From: Anoplopoma fimbria
Lineage: Eukaryota; Chordata; Actinopteri; Perciformes; Anoplopomatidae
Direction: 5' to 3'
Assembly (NCBI RefSeq): GCF_027596085.1
Contig: NC_072453.1
Coordinates: 2,749,448 to 2,813,447, forward strand
DNA length: 64,000 nucleotides
This document shows positions 25,833 through 61,270 of the stretch, piece by piece. How positions within the stretch are numbered: the first letter of the stretch is position 1; each line of letters begins with the position of its first letter. The notes under the pieces are model-generated. The model saw only the letters and a program-made list of their open reading frames with translations, did not search any database and was not told where the DNA came from. The position numbers were made by a program, and so were the translations under genes.

Positions 25833-26358
25833 ACACGGTAAGCCACTGTCATCAAAACTGTACATTCAATAAATTAACAATGCATTGTCTTTGTTAAGCG
25901 ACCAGTGAAATGACTCTAGATTACATAATTACATTAGATTACAGGGAGAATGAACCATTCACAAGACAAAAATCTGAGGGGGATGGGTTGGGAAGGGAAA
26001 AGGGTCCACATGGCAGAGGAAAGGTGGGGTGGTAATGTATATGACAAGGTTGGTAGGCGCAACAGTGATGACATCATCTACCCTTTGGCCTCAGATCATC
26101 AACGTTTCAGCCCTACGATGGGCCCTCGGTTCCATTAGGGTTCAAGTTTTTTTACACATAGATAGGCTCGAGTCCCTCCGTCTCTTCCTCTTACTTTTTC
26201 TTCATCATTTTTTCTCATCCCCAAATCCCCCCATCCTGTCCCCTTAAACCCCATCCCACCCCACCACCCCCAGCCATGGTGTCTGCTCCAACACCGGGAT
26301 TGTCTCTGATCTGAATGAGACCGGGCCGGTCCAGCTGAGTTGTGGCGTCCAGCAGGCT

Positions 26359-49589
<23,231 letters not shown>

Positions 49590-49782
49590 GGTGAGAGTCT
49601 ATCCGTCCAGCTTCACCGCGGTGGGAAGAAGCCCGACCAAGAACATCCGCTGCTGGAGTCCGACGGACAGACAGAGAGACAGACAGACTGACTGACTGAC
49701 TGCTTCACCTGTCACCTCCAATGTGAAGAGGAGACGCAAGACAGGACAAGACTGAAGGATCCGAGCCGGTGCTGGAGGGAGA

Positions 49783-50180
<398 letters not shown>

Positions 50181-50825
50181 GGTAGCTCTGTTACTGAGTC
50201 TCACTGACTGCATAATAATCAAGCCGATACGTTCCCATCACATCCTCCCTCCCTGCCTCCCTCGTTTTGCCGTCTCCCCGCCCTTCATATCTTATGGGAG
50301 TGAGACATCCAGTGGTAGACTAACATCCTCCCATAACACTCTTTGAAAAGCCATCTCTAACAATACAAAGGCCTACTTACACTGAACATCTATTTTAATG
50401 ACCCACAGTGCCTTTGCTAAAACTTCAAATCTGATATAGTTTATCATTTGGAGATAATGCACAACAGAAACAAATATATGAGAGGTATGAAAAAAATATA
50501 AAATTGCAATTACAAAACAACAACAACAAAGCAGAATAAAGCATTATAGCCAATGAATATTGCACTTAATTAAACTAACAATAGCACTATTTTTATTTTT
50601 CTGGTTTTCAATTACAGGTTTTCAATTCATGGTTAGCCTTTTCACATTCATAGAGTACCATACTGTGTATTATGTTTTATTATATGTTGTATTATAAAAG
50701 GGTATATTGTGCAGGACTGTCCTCTATTTTTATACATTACTACTATTTTTTTAAACTTGTAGGCTCTCTAACATTAGATAGTGTGTGCCAGTTTATACTT
50801 TTAATTATTATTATGAATAATAATG

Positions 50826-50861
50826 ATAATAATAATAATAATAATAATAATAATAGTTTGC

Positions 50862-50891
<30 letters not shown>
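50826..50891. repeat. (AAT)n / (ATT)n inverted repeat
   Basis: About 30 bp of AAT repeat, a short GTTTGC-like loop, then about 30 bp of ATT repeat, forming a perfect hairpin-capable palindrome. Confidence 0.9.
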
Positions 50892-50892
<1 letters not shown>

Positions 50893-51537
50893 TGTAAAGT
50901 GACAAATTAATCCATAAAAAAAATATGAATAGCATTTTTTTCTTATTGTAGGCTATTAGTTAAGTTACTTTTATTTAGTAGACATAATTCTCGAGACAGT
51001 ATCGAGTTGCATTTAATGGTAGACTATATCATTTTAATTCCTATATGTATGTCAGTGTGTTCCTATTATTGTTTTAATCATTGGGCCATATTAATGGTGT
51101 ATTGTTAGCAGGCTTTCCCTTAACATTTTTTTATCTGGGCTTTTTGGTTCCCTCTCATCAGAATGTGTGCAGAAGATTGTATGTTATCAAGTCGATTTCA
51201 GCCCAATATCACAGATCACGAACTGTTTTTTTTTTTTTTTTTATTAAAGATTAGCTTATAAAAAAACAAAAGCAAACCAAAGCCAGTTGATATTAAGTTA
51301 ATGAGCCCGTTAACATGTATTTGTGGGGGCGATTTGTTGATTCTTTATGACTGTATTAGGATATAGTAGAAACCCGATCAATCATCGATGCGACTGGATC
51401 GACTGGTGATGCCTGTCTGCAAACGTCACATTTACGCGACAACAGGGTCAATCAACTGTGTTGCTGCGGACTTCGTATTACTTTACAGCAGAGTCACCGC
51501 TTATTTCTTCATTTTTAACAGAATAACAACATTAAAC

Positions 51538-52154
51538 ATGTCTACCGCCATGAATTTCGGGTCGAAGAGCTTTAAACCTCGGGCTCCCGATAAAGGCGCC
51601 TTCCCTCTGGATCATTTTGGTAAGAGAGGACACCGGCTGTTTGAATAACACATGTCTAGATGTTTCTATGCTTCTATCTTCCTTCTTCCGAGAGCTCTTT
51701 AATATATATATTAATATACACACATGTGTCGTTGGAGAGACTGTCTTAGGCCTAACTCAAGACAACACTAAGTAGAGTGCATCACAAAGGGAGACATCAA
51801 CAAACAGAGGACATTTTCTAACGTGGCTTTTCAAAAATGGCTGTGATTTATTTCAGGAGAGTGTAAAGCCTTCAAAGAGACGTTTATGAAATGCCTGAGA
51901 GACAACAACTTTGACAACTCCAAGTGCAGACTGCAGTCCAAAGACTACCTGGAGTGCCGCATGGACAAGTGAGAGGCCCCATGTAGCTCTTAGAATCCTA
52001 ATATCTGGTGACTCAATGTAGATAAACACACTAATGTCTTTGTTATCTTGTGTTTTCCAGTCAGCTGATGGCCAAGGAGCCACTGGCCAAACTGGGTTAC
52101 AAGGACCTGATGGATCCTCCTCCCAGCCAAGCAGACGGAGACCCTAAACCCTGA
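51538..52154 (+). CDS. cox19: Cytochrome c oxidase assembly factor COX19
   Basis: Three exons, 51538-51619, 51857-51968 and 52061-52154, give 288 nt, 95 aa (human 90). COX19 is a soluble intermembrane-space/cytosolic copper-handling protein needed for assembly of complex IV. The start [15 protein letters not shown] and core PLDHFGECKAF match the family. Twin CX9C motifs are seen at C30/C40 and C51/C61, the disulfide-forming helical hairpin (CHCH) imported through MIA40. The frame is open upstream to an ATG at 51388, but family proteins begin at MSTAMNFG, so 51538 is preferred. The C-terminus ([16 protein letters not shown]) is slightly longer than in mammals. An AATAAA lies about 305 nt after the stop. 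It is divergent from adap1, as in human. Confidence 0.97.
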
Positions 52155-52459
52155 CCTGCTACTCCCCCAAAGACCAAAAAGAAAAAAAATGGAAGGACGG
52201 TGTTGCTGTGAACTTAACATACCGAACAATTTGTTGTTATAAGATGGCAACACAGCTCCTAAACAAGGAATATTAAGGGCAAAGACTGCTGTGAGTGTGA
52301 CACTGAGACGAGGGACTTCAGAGACTTTGAGAATGTGGGCTTTCAAGAGGACGTTGGGGTTTTAGTTTGTTACAGAGAGCAAACTAATTGTATCAGTCCT
52401 TTGTGTGTGTGTATATAAGATATAATTTATAATATATGGAGATGCTATTTTGGCATTTC

Positions 52460-52465
52460 AATAAA
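52460..52465 (+). terminator. cox19 polyadenylation signal
   Basis: AATAAA followed by a T/GT-rich stretch, about 305 nt after the cox19 stop codon. Confidence 0.75.
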
Positions 52466-53923
52466 TATTTTGTATTTTAAGTAAACTGTGTGTGCAGACT
52501 GACTCTAGCTTTTGATTCAGTCAAAATGGTGACACCTGCTGGCAGATTTAATCCATTATAATCAGTTAGTAGGGAAACAAGTGGTCTTACTTTAATTTCT
52601 TCATTAGATAAGACATCCCCACCCTTTTGATATCAGAATCTCTTTCATTTATTTTGCTGAAAGAGACATTTATATATATATATTTTTTTTCTCCTCTTGA
52701 ACTCAGAGGCGGTAACATATAGTATCTAATCAAATGTAATACAGAGTTAGTATCTAACCGGCCCATTATATAAAAAATATTAAAAAAACTATTAAATCTC
52801 TTTAGTACCATGGCACACTATAGAAGCTAAATATGTTCCAACTGCCATTTCACAAAAACATTAAGGATTAAACTATCCAACTGTACACTGAAATGGAGTC
52901 TACAACTTTCAAAAACAGTATATGAAAATCTGGAATCTTAAAAGTAAATAATGCTGTCAGACAAATGCAGTGTACTTTTTCAATATTTGCCTCTGAGATG
53001 TAGTGGAGTATTATAAAGTTGCATAAAATGGGAATATAAGTAACTGTTATTTATAGTTAAGTACAGCACTTCATTAAATTAACTAAATTCCTCCGCTGAT
53101 TACGAGTGTGAAGAAATAGTGGTTTTGTTGAGGGCTTTATCGGCTGCGTATTTGGTTTGTTAAATAGTATTAAGAGCAGCATGACGGGGTATGTGTGGAC
53201 TCAAAATAAAGCTGTGATGAAGGAACAAGCTGTGCCTTACTAAAGTGTTTTTAATCATTTTTGACAACAAAGGAGCTCTATGCCACAGAGGGATGAGCTT
53301 TGACATGGTTTGGCTACACAGAAAATACTTATTAGGATCAATTCACTGTTAGTCTTTTCATGGGATTAATTCATAAGAAAAATACAGAATATCACCAGAC
53401 TTGTCCTTAAAGGCATGATGTGCCAAAAAAGGCCTCTTATTTTAGTGAAAATGTTAAAACTGCTGCAAAATCATATTTCCAGTTAATATCTTGAAATGAA
53501 TAAAACATTTACAAGTTGTAAATTAAGCTAAGCAAGTTGTAAACAAACTAAAATTGCATAAATGTGAAGCTTTCTGATTAGAAGTTGTGATGACACATCC
53601 TCATTTTGGCTGTTGAAGGCCTTTCACTGGCAACGTATCCCTCTCTGTGGAGAAAACAGGTTAATATGAGTTAATACTAGTTTAATACGTGGAATTAAAG
53701 GTCCAACATTTAAGGAATTTGTGTTTCTTACATTAATGCCACATTTGATTTTCCTGCAAATGTACAAAATTACTAAAAGGGTTTTGACATTTTGAGAATA
53801 TGGAGTATGGGAAAAATTCAATTTAAAAAAGAAAATTCATAGCCATTTTTTGATTTGCTCTTTACTTATTTTAACCCTTCCAGTTTTGAAATATTTAACT
53901 GAAATTGTGTCTTTGAAACTTAC

Positions 53924-54769
53924 GTTTTGTAAAATGTGCATTCTTCTTCTGAGCCAGCTGGCTTCTGGATGTACACAGTAATGTTTTTTGTTCACAGTGG
54001 TAAAACTGTAGAGTTGCAAAAACAAATGGGGGTCAGAAACAATTCAATATTTGTTTAAAAATATTTGCTCCTTGTCACAGATACATCTGACTTCTTCTTC
54101 GTTTAGAGTTAAATTTGACTGACCTTTGACCTGCAAAATGTTGTTACCTCCTAGTCATTGAATTATGATTTCTATCCTTGTTTAACTGGTGAAATATAAG
54201 TGAGTGCTAACCCCAACTCTGACCAAAACATCGCATACAGAAGGCTTATCGGATATTTTCTCATAAAACAGGTAAAACGAACAGTCGACCCACCTAATCC
54301 CTTAACACAGACACAAAATGAGGCTGGTTGTTAGAATGAGTTAATTTTCCTTACATGAATGCATGTATTCTACAATGAGAAAAACCAAGTGCGAAATAGC
54401 ATGTGTATAAGCACAGATTGAATTGAATTAGTATGAGAAACTTTATAACTCCAGTTATATCACTCTCAACTGTCATCTTTTAGTCATGTTCATCTCATCT
54501 AATTTAAACACAGAACTAGATCATTATTAAGAATGCGTGATATAAAAACATATTGGATAATACATTTTATTTTCATGCAGCGACAATATGTATCTCAGTA
54601 CTCGCAATACAACATTTTTAGGCATTTAACCAAAATGGAGTGTTATCCACCAAACTTTGAGGCAAATCAAAAAAGATTCAGAATCAGGCCTGCACAGGTC
54701 ACTTTTAAAGTGTGAATTTTTCCAGACTAAACATACTGGATAAGATAAAGACAACAAGAAAAAGGGCAT
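53924..54769 (-). pseudogene. CC-chemokine-like pseudogene, copy 1
   Basis: Exon 3-like block at 53924-54005, flanked by CTCTACAG and GTAAGT, encodes FTTVNKKHYC then VHPEASWLRRRMHILQN. This is the second/third beta-strand, fourth cysteine and C-terminal helix start of a chemokine (compare the family pattern IF.TKKGR.IC.DP...WVQ). About 340 nt upstream on the minus strand, an exon 2-like block (about 54350-54455) ends FSHCRIHAFI at a GTAAGG donor in phase 2, matching the CC pattern C...AVI|F across the junction. Further upstream the match continues only in another frame (SIQSVLIHMLFRT), implying a 1-nt frameshift, and the CC doublet is not recognisable. A hydrophobic MPFFLLSLSYP at 54769 may be a remnant of the signal-peptide exon; this last part is weak. 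Decayed gene most likely; an intact alternative transcript cannot be excluded. Confidence 0.55.
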
Positions 54770-56333
54770 TTTGTTCTAGTTCCGAGAATTCCTCATGTAG
54801 TTGGAGGGAAAACAAGAAAGTTCAATCATGGAGGAAGTTGTGTGTTCAAACAGAATGATATATTAGTTTTAGAGGCGGCATAAAAAGTTAATGAAAAGAC
54901 ACCAGTAGACACAAATTTGCACGGCGTAATTTGTGCTTAGGTACAGCTGCAGAGATGGGTGACGAAACATCTGGATTGGGTGTTGTAGGGCTGACAGTCA
55001 GCACTTTCCTTCTTTCAGTTCCTGTTTATGCTTGCCCCCTCCAGGAATACATTCTCTGTTCTAACTGCCCCATCAGCCATACCTGTGCCACAACACTATC
55101 CCTCCAAGGCCAGGTTAAATACAAAAAAGATGTTCACCTACGTGTACTAACTGTAGGCCTTCCAGAGCAGAATCCACGGCCAGAACAAAAGCCCAAAACA
55201 ACGTCCTTCCTCGGAGACTTTGCTTCTGTTAGTCAGTCACCAGGATGAGTTCCCCATTCTGAAGTTGAATAGTTCAAACTGAACTCATGATTTTAACTTT
55301 TTCAGTGGTGTTTTTCAGAGCTTCTGTATCAGCAGTGGTTCTAAAGAACAAAATGCCCGTTTTCTTGTAGTCATATCAGGGCCAGTAGCTTCACTAGCTG
55401 TATAGTTGAAATGTGTTTGTAAAAGTGACCTGTGGGCCTGTTCAAATATAATGAAACAAATACATGTTATTCACAATTATGCATTATTTTTTGCCTTAAA
55501 CCATCTTAAATAATACAATATATTGATTCAATTGAAATTTTGAATGCAAAACAGATGTTCAGATATTGACGTTTCTGTTCAAGGTAAAATTATTTTACTT
55601 CCATTGATTTCCTGTAAATTAGATCAATGGAATGGAACTAAAAGACTGACTTCCTGACTTGTCTAATACACTCAGAGGCGACTAACTTTAACAAAATGTG
55701 GAAACCCTTTCTTGAATATGTAAATGTGAATTAATCTGCCCCTGATGTGTATACGATGATTCGCATTTCGTTAGTTTTGAATGTATTTGTTATAAGCCAA
55801 AGTATTGGACAAATTGAAATTGATCCTGATAAAAAGTCAGAGAATTGACAAATTGATTTCAATTCATCCTGAACCTGATCCTGCCACCACAGATTGATTG
55901 ATGGGCTCGTATCATCCTGAAATAGATACATTATGAAATAAATAAAAGAAGAAAACAAAATTTAAAAGCCTCCAAGCAGGTGCATAGAATATATTAAAAC
56001 ATAAATATTAGATTTTGAAACACGGTTGAAAGCTGTTTTGTTATAATAAGACTAATACTAATACTACAAATAATAGTACTAATACCAATAGTTCAAAGAA
56101 AAGGAACACAGCTGTCTTATATATGTAGAAAAATACAATGTTTTCAGTCAAGGGAAGGTCTAACAAACATAGACTTCCAACCTGGAGCCACAGTTCGAGA
56201 CCAGTGTTGTTTAGTTATTGTGAAGTCACGTGATGAGATTAAAAGATACTAAACAATAAGCACTAACAAAGTCTTCTTCATACGTTTCTTTCCGTTGTGA
56301 ATTTCAAAGTAAGAGCGTAGTCTCCAGACTTAT

Positions 56334-56416
56334 ATTCTGTAACTTATGCAGTCTTCTTGGGAGCCAGCTGAAGCTTGAGTCCGCATGATAGCATTGGTTC
56401 ACTAACAGTGATAAAA
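56334..56416 (-). pseudogene. CC-chemokine-like exon 3 fragment, copy 2
   Basis: Aligns with the exon at 53924-54005 (shared TTTTA.CACTGT, CAGCTGGCTC, AAGAAGA.TGCA and similar flanks) but is 83 nt instead of 82. The single-base insertion shifts the frame, and the donor GTAAGT has become ATAAGT. In the restored register only short chemokine-like words survive (SWLPRRLHKLQN). An acceptor-like CCCTATAG is kept. No exon 2 was found. A dead partial duplicate. Confidence 0.6.
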
Positions 56417-57848
56417 CTATAGGGTTGAAAAGACAAGAGACCAACAAGGTTTATAAATAACCAATGAACCTAACATAAAAAAAACAGCTAGCATTAAAAG
56501 AGTAGTGAGACATTTAGGAAAATCCACTTATTCTCTTTCATGCCAAGAGTTAAATGAGACCATAGATACACCAAGAATTGTTACAGCACACAACTGGCTT
56601 TTTCAACATTTACATTTTTTAGATATAACACAGTAAACTGAGTTGCGCTGGCAGGCATATTCTTAAACTTTGGACTAGTGGAGATAAACATGCTTGCTGC
56701 TCTTTATGCTTAGCTATGCATCAGCACCAATACCATAATTAATGCACGGACATGAGAGTGGTATGGATCATCTCATCTTTCAGCAAATTAGTTCTAACAG
56801 AACTAAACTGTTAGCTCTGTCAGCACTTTTGCGTAGTTTGCACTGTTAGCAATGTTTGCTGCGAGCCGCCATGACTAGGCAACAGAAATGTCATACATAT
56901 ACATATAGCAGCTTTAATATAATATTGTAATATTTAAGTTCATGACTCAAAATTACAGCTAAGTTTTGTAATAGCTAACTGTATAGATGTTGTTTTATTA
57001 CTATTGTTTGTGCCAGTTATTTCCTTTATTTCTTATTATTGCTGGTTTGTCCCACCACACACAAACACTGACAAAAGGTGAAGCTTGTGTGATTAAATAC
57101 TTTCACTTCCGTACATGTATGTACATCATTTAAACTCAGGAAATGTGTTTTCCATCTATTCAAAGCAGTAGTTGAAAGTTTTCACAATGTATGAACGTCA
57201 TACAGCAGGTGGGATGGATTTCTACTGCATTCAAATTTGTTTTTACATTCGGGGGGGTAGAACCGTGGCACACAAAATTTTCCCTGCGATGCAAAACAAA
57301 GTCATACTTCTTCCTAAAAAGATAAAGAGTTTAAGATAATGAATGAACGTAATGCATTTAAGTCACAGACAGATAAGATGATTTTTACGGTTCAAAACAT
57401 GAACTTTATTGTCACTCCATAAGCCAGCTATACAAAACAAGTTTGTGGGAAAAAAACAGACGCCAAGTCAAACTAAAACCACAAATGTCTAAATCAGAAG
57501 GTCACAGTGTGACACATAAAAAATAGGTGGAAAAGGAAGAACCGAACTCCTGATTTTCCAGGAATTCAGGCAAAAACCCTCTTACCTCATTGTACTATGT
57601 GTAACAATATTACAATGTAATAATGACTATATGTCATTTTCAGATTTCTACTGAAGCAGACACATGCTGCTAACTGGTCTTCCACTTTTATAGCTGCCCT
57701 TGTAATTGACTATGAGAAGTAATGCTGGAGTATCACTCCCAAATGAAGACGAGGGTTAGAGAAGTGATGGTTTTAAAAACACAGTGCTTATTTAAACCGA
57801 AATTCTGACCAGTAGCACTATTTAAAATCTGTAATTTAGTAATAGTAA

Positions 57849-57854
57849 TTTATT
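57849..57854 (-). terminator. Candidate rnps1 polyadenylation signal
   Basis: AATAAA on the minus strand about 390 nt past the rnps1 stop. A second AATAAA lies near 57404-57410, so two 3'UTR lengths are possible. Confidence 0.4.
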
Positions 57855-58245
57855 ATACTGGACAGCACTAAATGTGAACATCAGGGCCCTGCCTGATGGA
57901 TTTCAGAGAATATGGATTACCATATTGTACTGCAGGATTTTTTTAAAGACTGTTGTAAAGTCATCAGTCAACTTCCTGGTTCAGAGATGAGAACACAGAC
58001 GCCGCAATCAATAATCTGAGCCCAGAGGTGATTCGCTCCATGCTAACACGAGGTTAATATATGATGGTAGGTCACTGTTTCATGTTTAAGTGTGTTTCCT
58101 TCCAATGACTGTTGGTGTCGTTGCTCTCATCATTAAATGGTTGATGATTAACCATGTTTGGTCACACTGACAACACAGCGGAGGAGCAGATCCTGAGGGG
58201 GGGAGGAGGAGGAAGAGGAGGAGGAGGAGGGAGTTTTCCTTTTCA

Positions 58246-61200
58246 CTAACGGGAGGAGTTGGAACTGGATCGTGAGCGGTGCCTGCGGCGGCCCGGCGAA
58301 CGAGACCTGCGACGCACTGGAGAGCGTCGCCGTGGAGACCGAGACCTAGGAGAGAGAGGGGGAGGAGTGAGAAGACAGGCAGGTTCACGGCGAAAGACAG
58401 AATGATGGGAAAGAACATTGGTAAAAAAAAACTGAATGTCATAGCAACCAACAGTAAGCATAGAGGCTGTATTGCAATATACAAGAACTGCTGCGTCATT
58501 TCCAGCACCGGTGCTCATCACATTCTGCTTACCTCCTCCTCATTCGAGGTGGAGTGCGTCGCCACATTGGGGGTGGAGGGGGCATCCTGCGGGGAGGCGA
58601 CAGCCTGCGGGGAGGCGGGCGCACTGTGGGAGTCAGCACAGCTGTGACTGTGATCTCCTGACCGTCAATCTGACCTGAAAGGAAAACATCCAGGAAGTCA
58701 AGAATATTAAAGGTTTGGCCTTTTAACAGAATAAAACCAAGTACATTATTTAGAGACCTTAAAGAAAGGCGCCAGATACAAACAGTCTGTCAGCCCCTAG
58801 TCCCATCTACATTGCATTACACAATCATTCATCCATCCTACTTAATTGCTCGGACAGAATGTTATGCTCCTCCACATCCTCCTACCTCCGTCCATGTGTT
58901 TCAGGGCCTTCTCTGCCTCCTCGTGGGTCTCAAACTCCACGTAGGCGTAGCCTTTGGACAGGTGGGGGTGGACGCGGTTCATGGGCATGTCAATCATCTT
59001 GATCTTGCCGTAAGTGGAGAAAATCTCCTGGATGTGTTCCTTCAAAAAGGACAACAGAGAATGCTTTGAGATGCCGCACATTTAGACATATTTATGTAAA
59101 CAGGATCCTCATTCTGAAGTACAATGTATTTCACCTCCTGGTATGAAGGGAGTTTATACCATATGAGGACGGGTTCAGCCAAATTGAAATTGTAAAGCCA
59201 AGCTTAAAGAGGTTCTTGAAAATGTAAAATGGTGCTACATTTTCAGAATAGAATATAAAGAAATTGTTTGCTATAGTTGATGAGAATTACGAGCGGGCTC
59301 AATAATGGATTATAACCAGATTTGTAACAGAGCGGAGTTATTCATCGGCCATTTTTATTTATTCATGCAATTCAGTTATGCTCATGTACAAACAAGGTGA
59401 CGGAGCCTGATGACATCACACAACCAGTTGGCTCCCTTTCCATAACACTAATTTAATTCTCAACCCCTCCACATTTACAAGTTAATGAGGAGGGGAGGTC
59501 ACTGCAAGCAATGGAAGCTAAATATTCTAAATAATACCTTAATGTATTTATTAAGCGTGAGGACTTTTTTTCCTCCTAATATTAGATATTTATTTGGTGG
59601 CTTGTTGTCGTCTTTCATATGTGTTACCTTTTACCCCGACGCAAAAAGCCTATATGCATCATGCAAAGACTTCAAAAGGTCTCAAAGTGATGTAGAGATT
59701 TCACCTTGATAACATTCCTGGTCAGCCGGCCCAGGTAGACCTTGGTGGGTTTGGGTGTGGGGCTCCTACGCCGTCGGTCCCTGTCATCCTTCTTCGCTGA
59801 TTTTGACCTAGAGTGACATTTATGTTTCAGTTACTATTGCAGTCATTAATGAAATTGCTCTTATCCAGGACATTATTAGTGTTCCCGGACTGCAGTGTGA
59901 GAAACTCAGTCATCAGTTATACTATATTATATAAATTAGCAAAGTGACTTATTCCTTACTTTGAGCGGGAGCGTCGTCTGTTGTTGTGGCGCTGGCGGCT
60001 GGGGCTCGGTGAGGAGGATGAGGAGGAGGAAGAGGAGCGGGAACTGGATGAGCCTGAGTGGCTGGAGGCAGAGGAACTGGAGCCACTGGAGGATCCTGAG
60101 CTGGAGCCTGAGCTGCTGCTGGAGCTGGAACTTAACAAGAGCAGATTTTTGGTTAGTGAGGCTGAAACCACTTGTGGTGTGAACTTGAGCTTTTTATCTT
60201 CCCCTGTCCTAAAGTCAATAAGAACCATAAGAACAAGCAATCTGGAAACTGGCGGATTGTCATGAAAACAGCCTCTGACCTGCTGCTCCCACTGGAAGCA
60301 CTGCGCCGCGTGCGGTTCTTGTCTCGGCCCCGGTCTTTGTCACCTCCTTCCTTCGTGGCTCCTGACTTCTCTTTACCTCGCTGCTTGCTCTTGTCGTCCT
60401 CCTTCCTCTTTGTTGGGGATGGCGCCCTGTTGGAGGAGAAGAAAGTAAACAAAAGTTAGGAATTAAGGCTTTGGCAGCAGACATTTTTCTTATGACATTT
60501 TTTTTTACAACATGCAACACTGCTGTGTTGTGTCTGGAACATTACAACTTCCAAACTGACTCTTAATTAGTAGGTAATCTTACAGGATATTATCTCAGTT
60601 TTAAGTGCAGAATTATCTGTGTGCAACAGTAATAGTGCAAAAAATATCTGCATTTAAAACATTGGAAAATTAAATATCAGAATGTTTACATGTGTGCTTA
60701 CTCATACAACCTGGGGTTAATACAAAAAAATAGAATAAATAAAATCACAAGACGTTGCAGAAGACATTTAAGTACTGGTTATTGTGTCCATTGCAGCTGT
60801 AAACAACTAATCAAAAAACTAATGCATCACACCCAGTGCAACCCGCAGTTTTAGATAAATCAGAACAAGAATTGACTGTTCAGTGTCCTCATGCTATGTC
60901 CCATGAATACATCCATGAGGGAGATGAAACGTAAATGCATCACTTGGAACAGAAAATACAGTCATGACGTAACTTATTTCGACTACACAGCTGTGACTCG
61001 TGGTTCCTCTAAAGACAAATGCTACTCGACTAAAATGAGCGGAATAAATAACATTGCGTTGTATCGGTGATTAACGTAAACTCAACGTGTTAGCATTAGC
61101 TACTGAGCTAATATTGGCTCATTATATGGCGCTGCTGTGATTTAAATTATTTATGTAGCAAAACACAAACAAATGACTGAGGACGAGCCTTGCGTTACTG

Positions 61201-61270
61201 CGTTGCTGTGAGTGGGCTAAGCGTACGCATTTTACAATGAAGAAACGTGAACTAGTAGCGTTACTCACAT
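58246..61270 (-). CDS. rnps1: RNA-binding protein with serine-rich domain 1
   Basis: Seven exons on the minus strand: 61269-61270 (the AT of the start codon), 60280-60426, 59960-60130, 59705-59807, 58886-59039, 58533-58674 and 58246-58345. They total 819 nt, 272 aa, in perfect phase. RNPS1 joins the exon junction complex/ASAP complex, activates splicing and promotes nonsense-mediated decay. Order of parts: basic Lys/Glu/Arg N-terminus (APSPTKRKEDDK), a long Ser tract, RS segment, one RRM at about residues 130-205 (RNP2 VYLGRL, RNP1 KGYAYVEF), then a Pro/Arg/Ser C-terminus (PPPPPMWRRTPPRMRRRSRS) ending SSSNSSR. The start codon is split: exon 1 ends AT before GTGAGTAA and exon 2 begins GGCGCC, giving ATG GCG CCA. 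No match to the longer human N-terminus (MDLSGVKKK) was found. An alternative acceptor 6 nt inside exon 3 (60124) is possible. Confidence 0.93.

Larger units (their letters stand above)
22019..26358. other. sox8 3'UTR and sox8-adap1 convergent intergenic region
   Basis: The first part should be the sox8 3'UTR (AT-rich; possible ATTAAA signals near 22265 and 22613, no clear AATAAA). The right end, about 25636-26358, should be the adap1 3'UTR on the minus strand. Between them are a LINE-like tail (24621-24716) and microsatellites. I see no conserved coding exon. The somatostatin receptor that follows SOX8 in human is not present. Confidence 0.65.
52500..57390. other. cox19-rnps1 intergenic region
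   Basis: AT-rich convergent spacer. Apart from two decayed chemokine-like copies and fragments of dispersed repeats (about 56500-56900), nothing coding is supported. A 105-codon plus-strand frame at 54931-55248 is discussed among the rejected items. Confidence 0.65.

Noticed and set aside
54931..55248. 105-codon plus-strand frame with a hydrophobic N-terminus and several cysteines
   Set aside because: It looks superficially like a secreted protein but matches no family I know, has no splice partners, and lies opposite a decaying locus. Kept out as probable chance; a conservation test would settle it.
60741..61268. Search for an rnps1 exon encoding the longer mammalian N-terminus
   Set aside because: No reverse-strand stretch resembling MDLSGVKKK was seen, and the split ATG gives a complete, phase-perfect reading frame.
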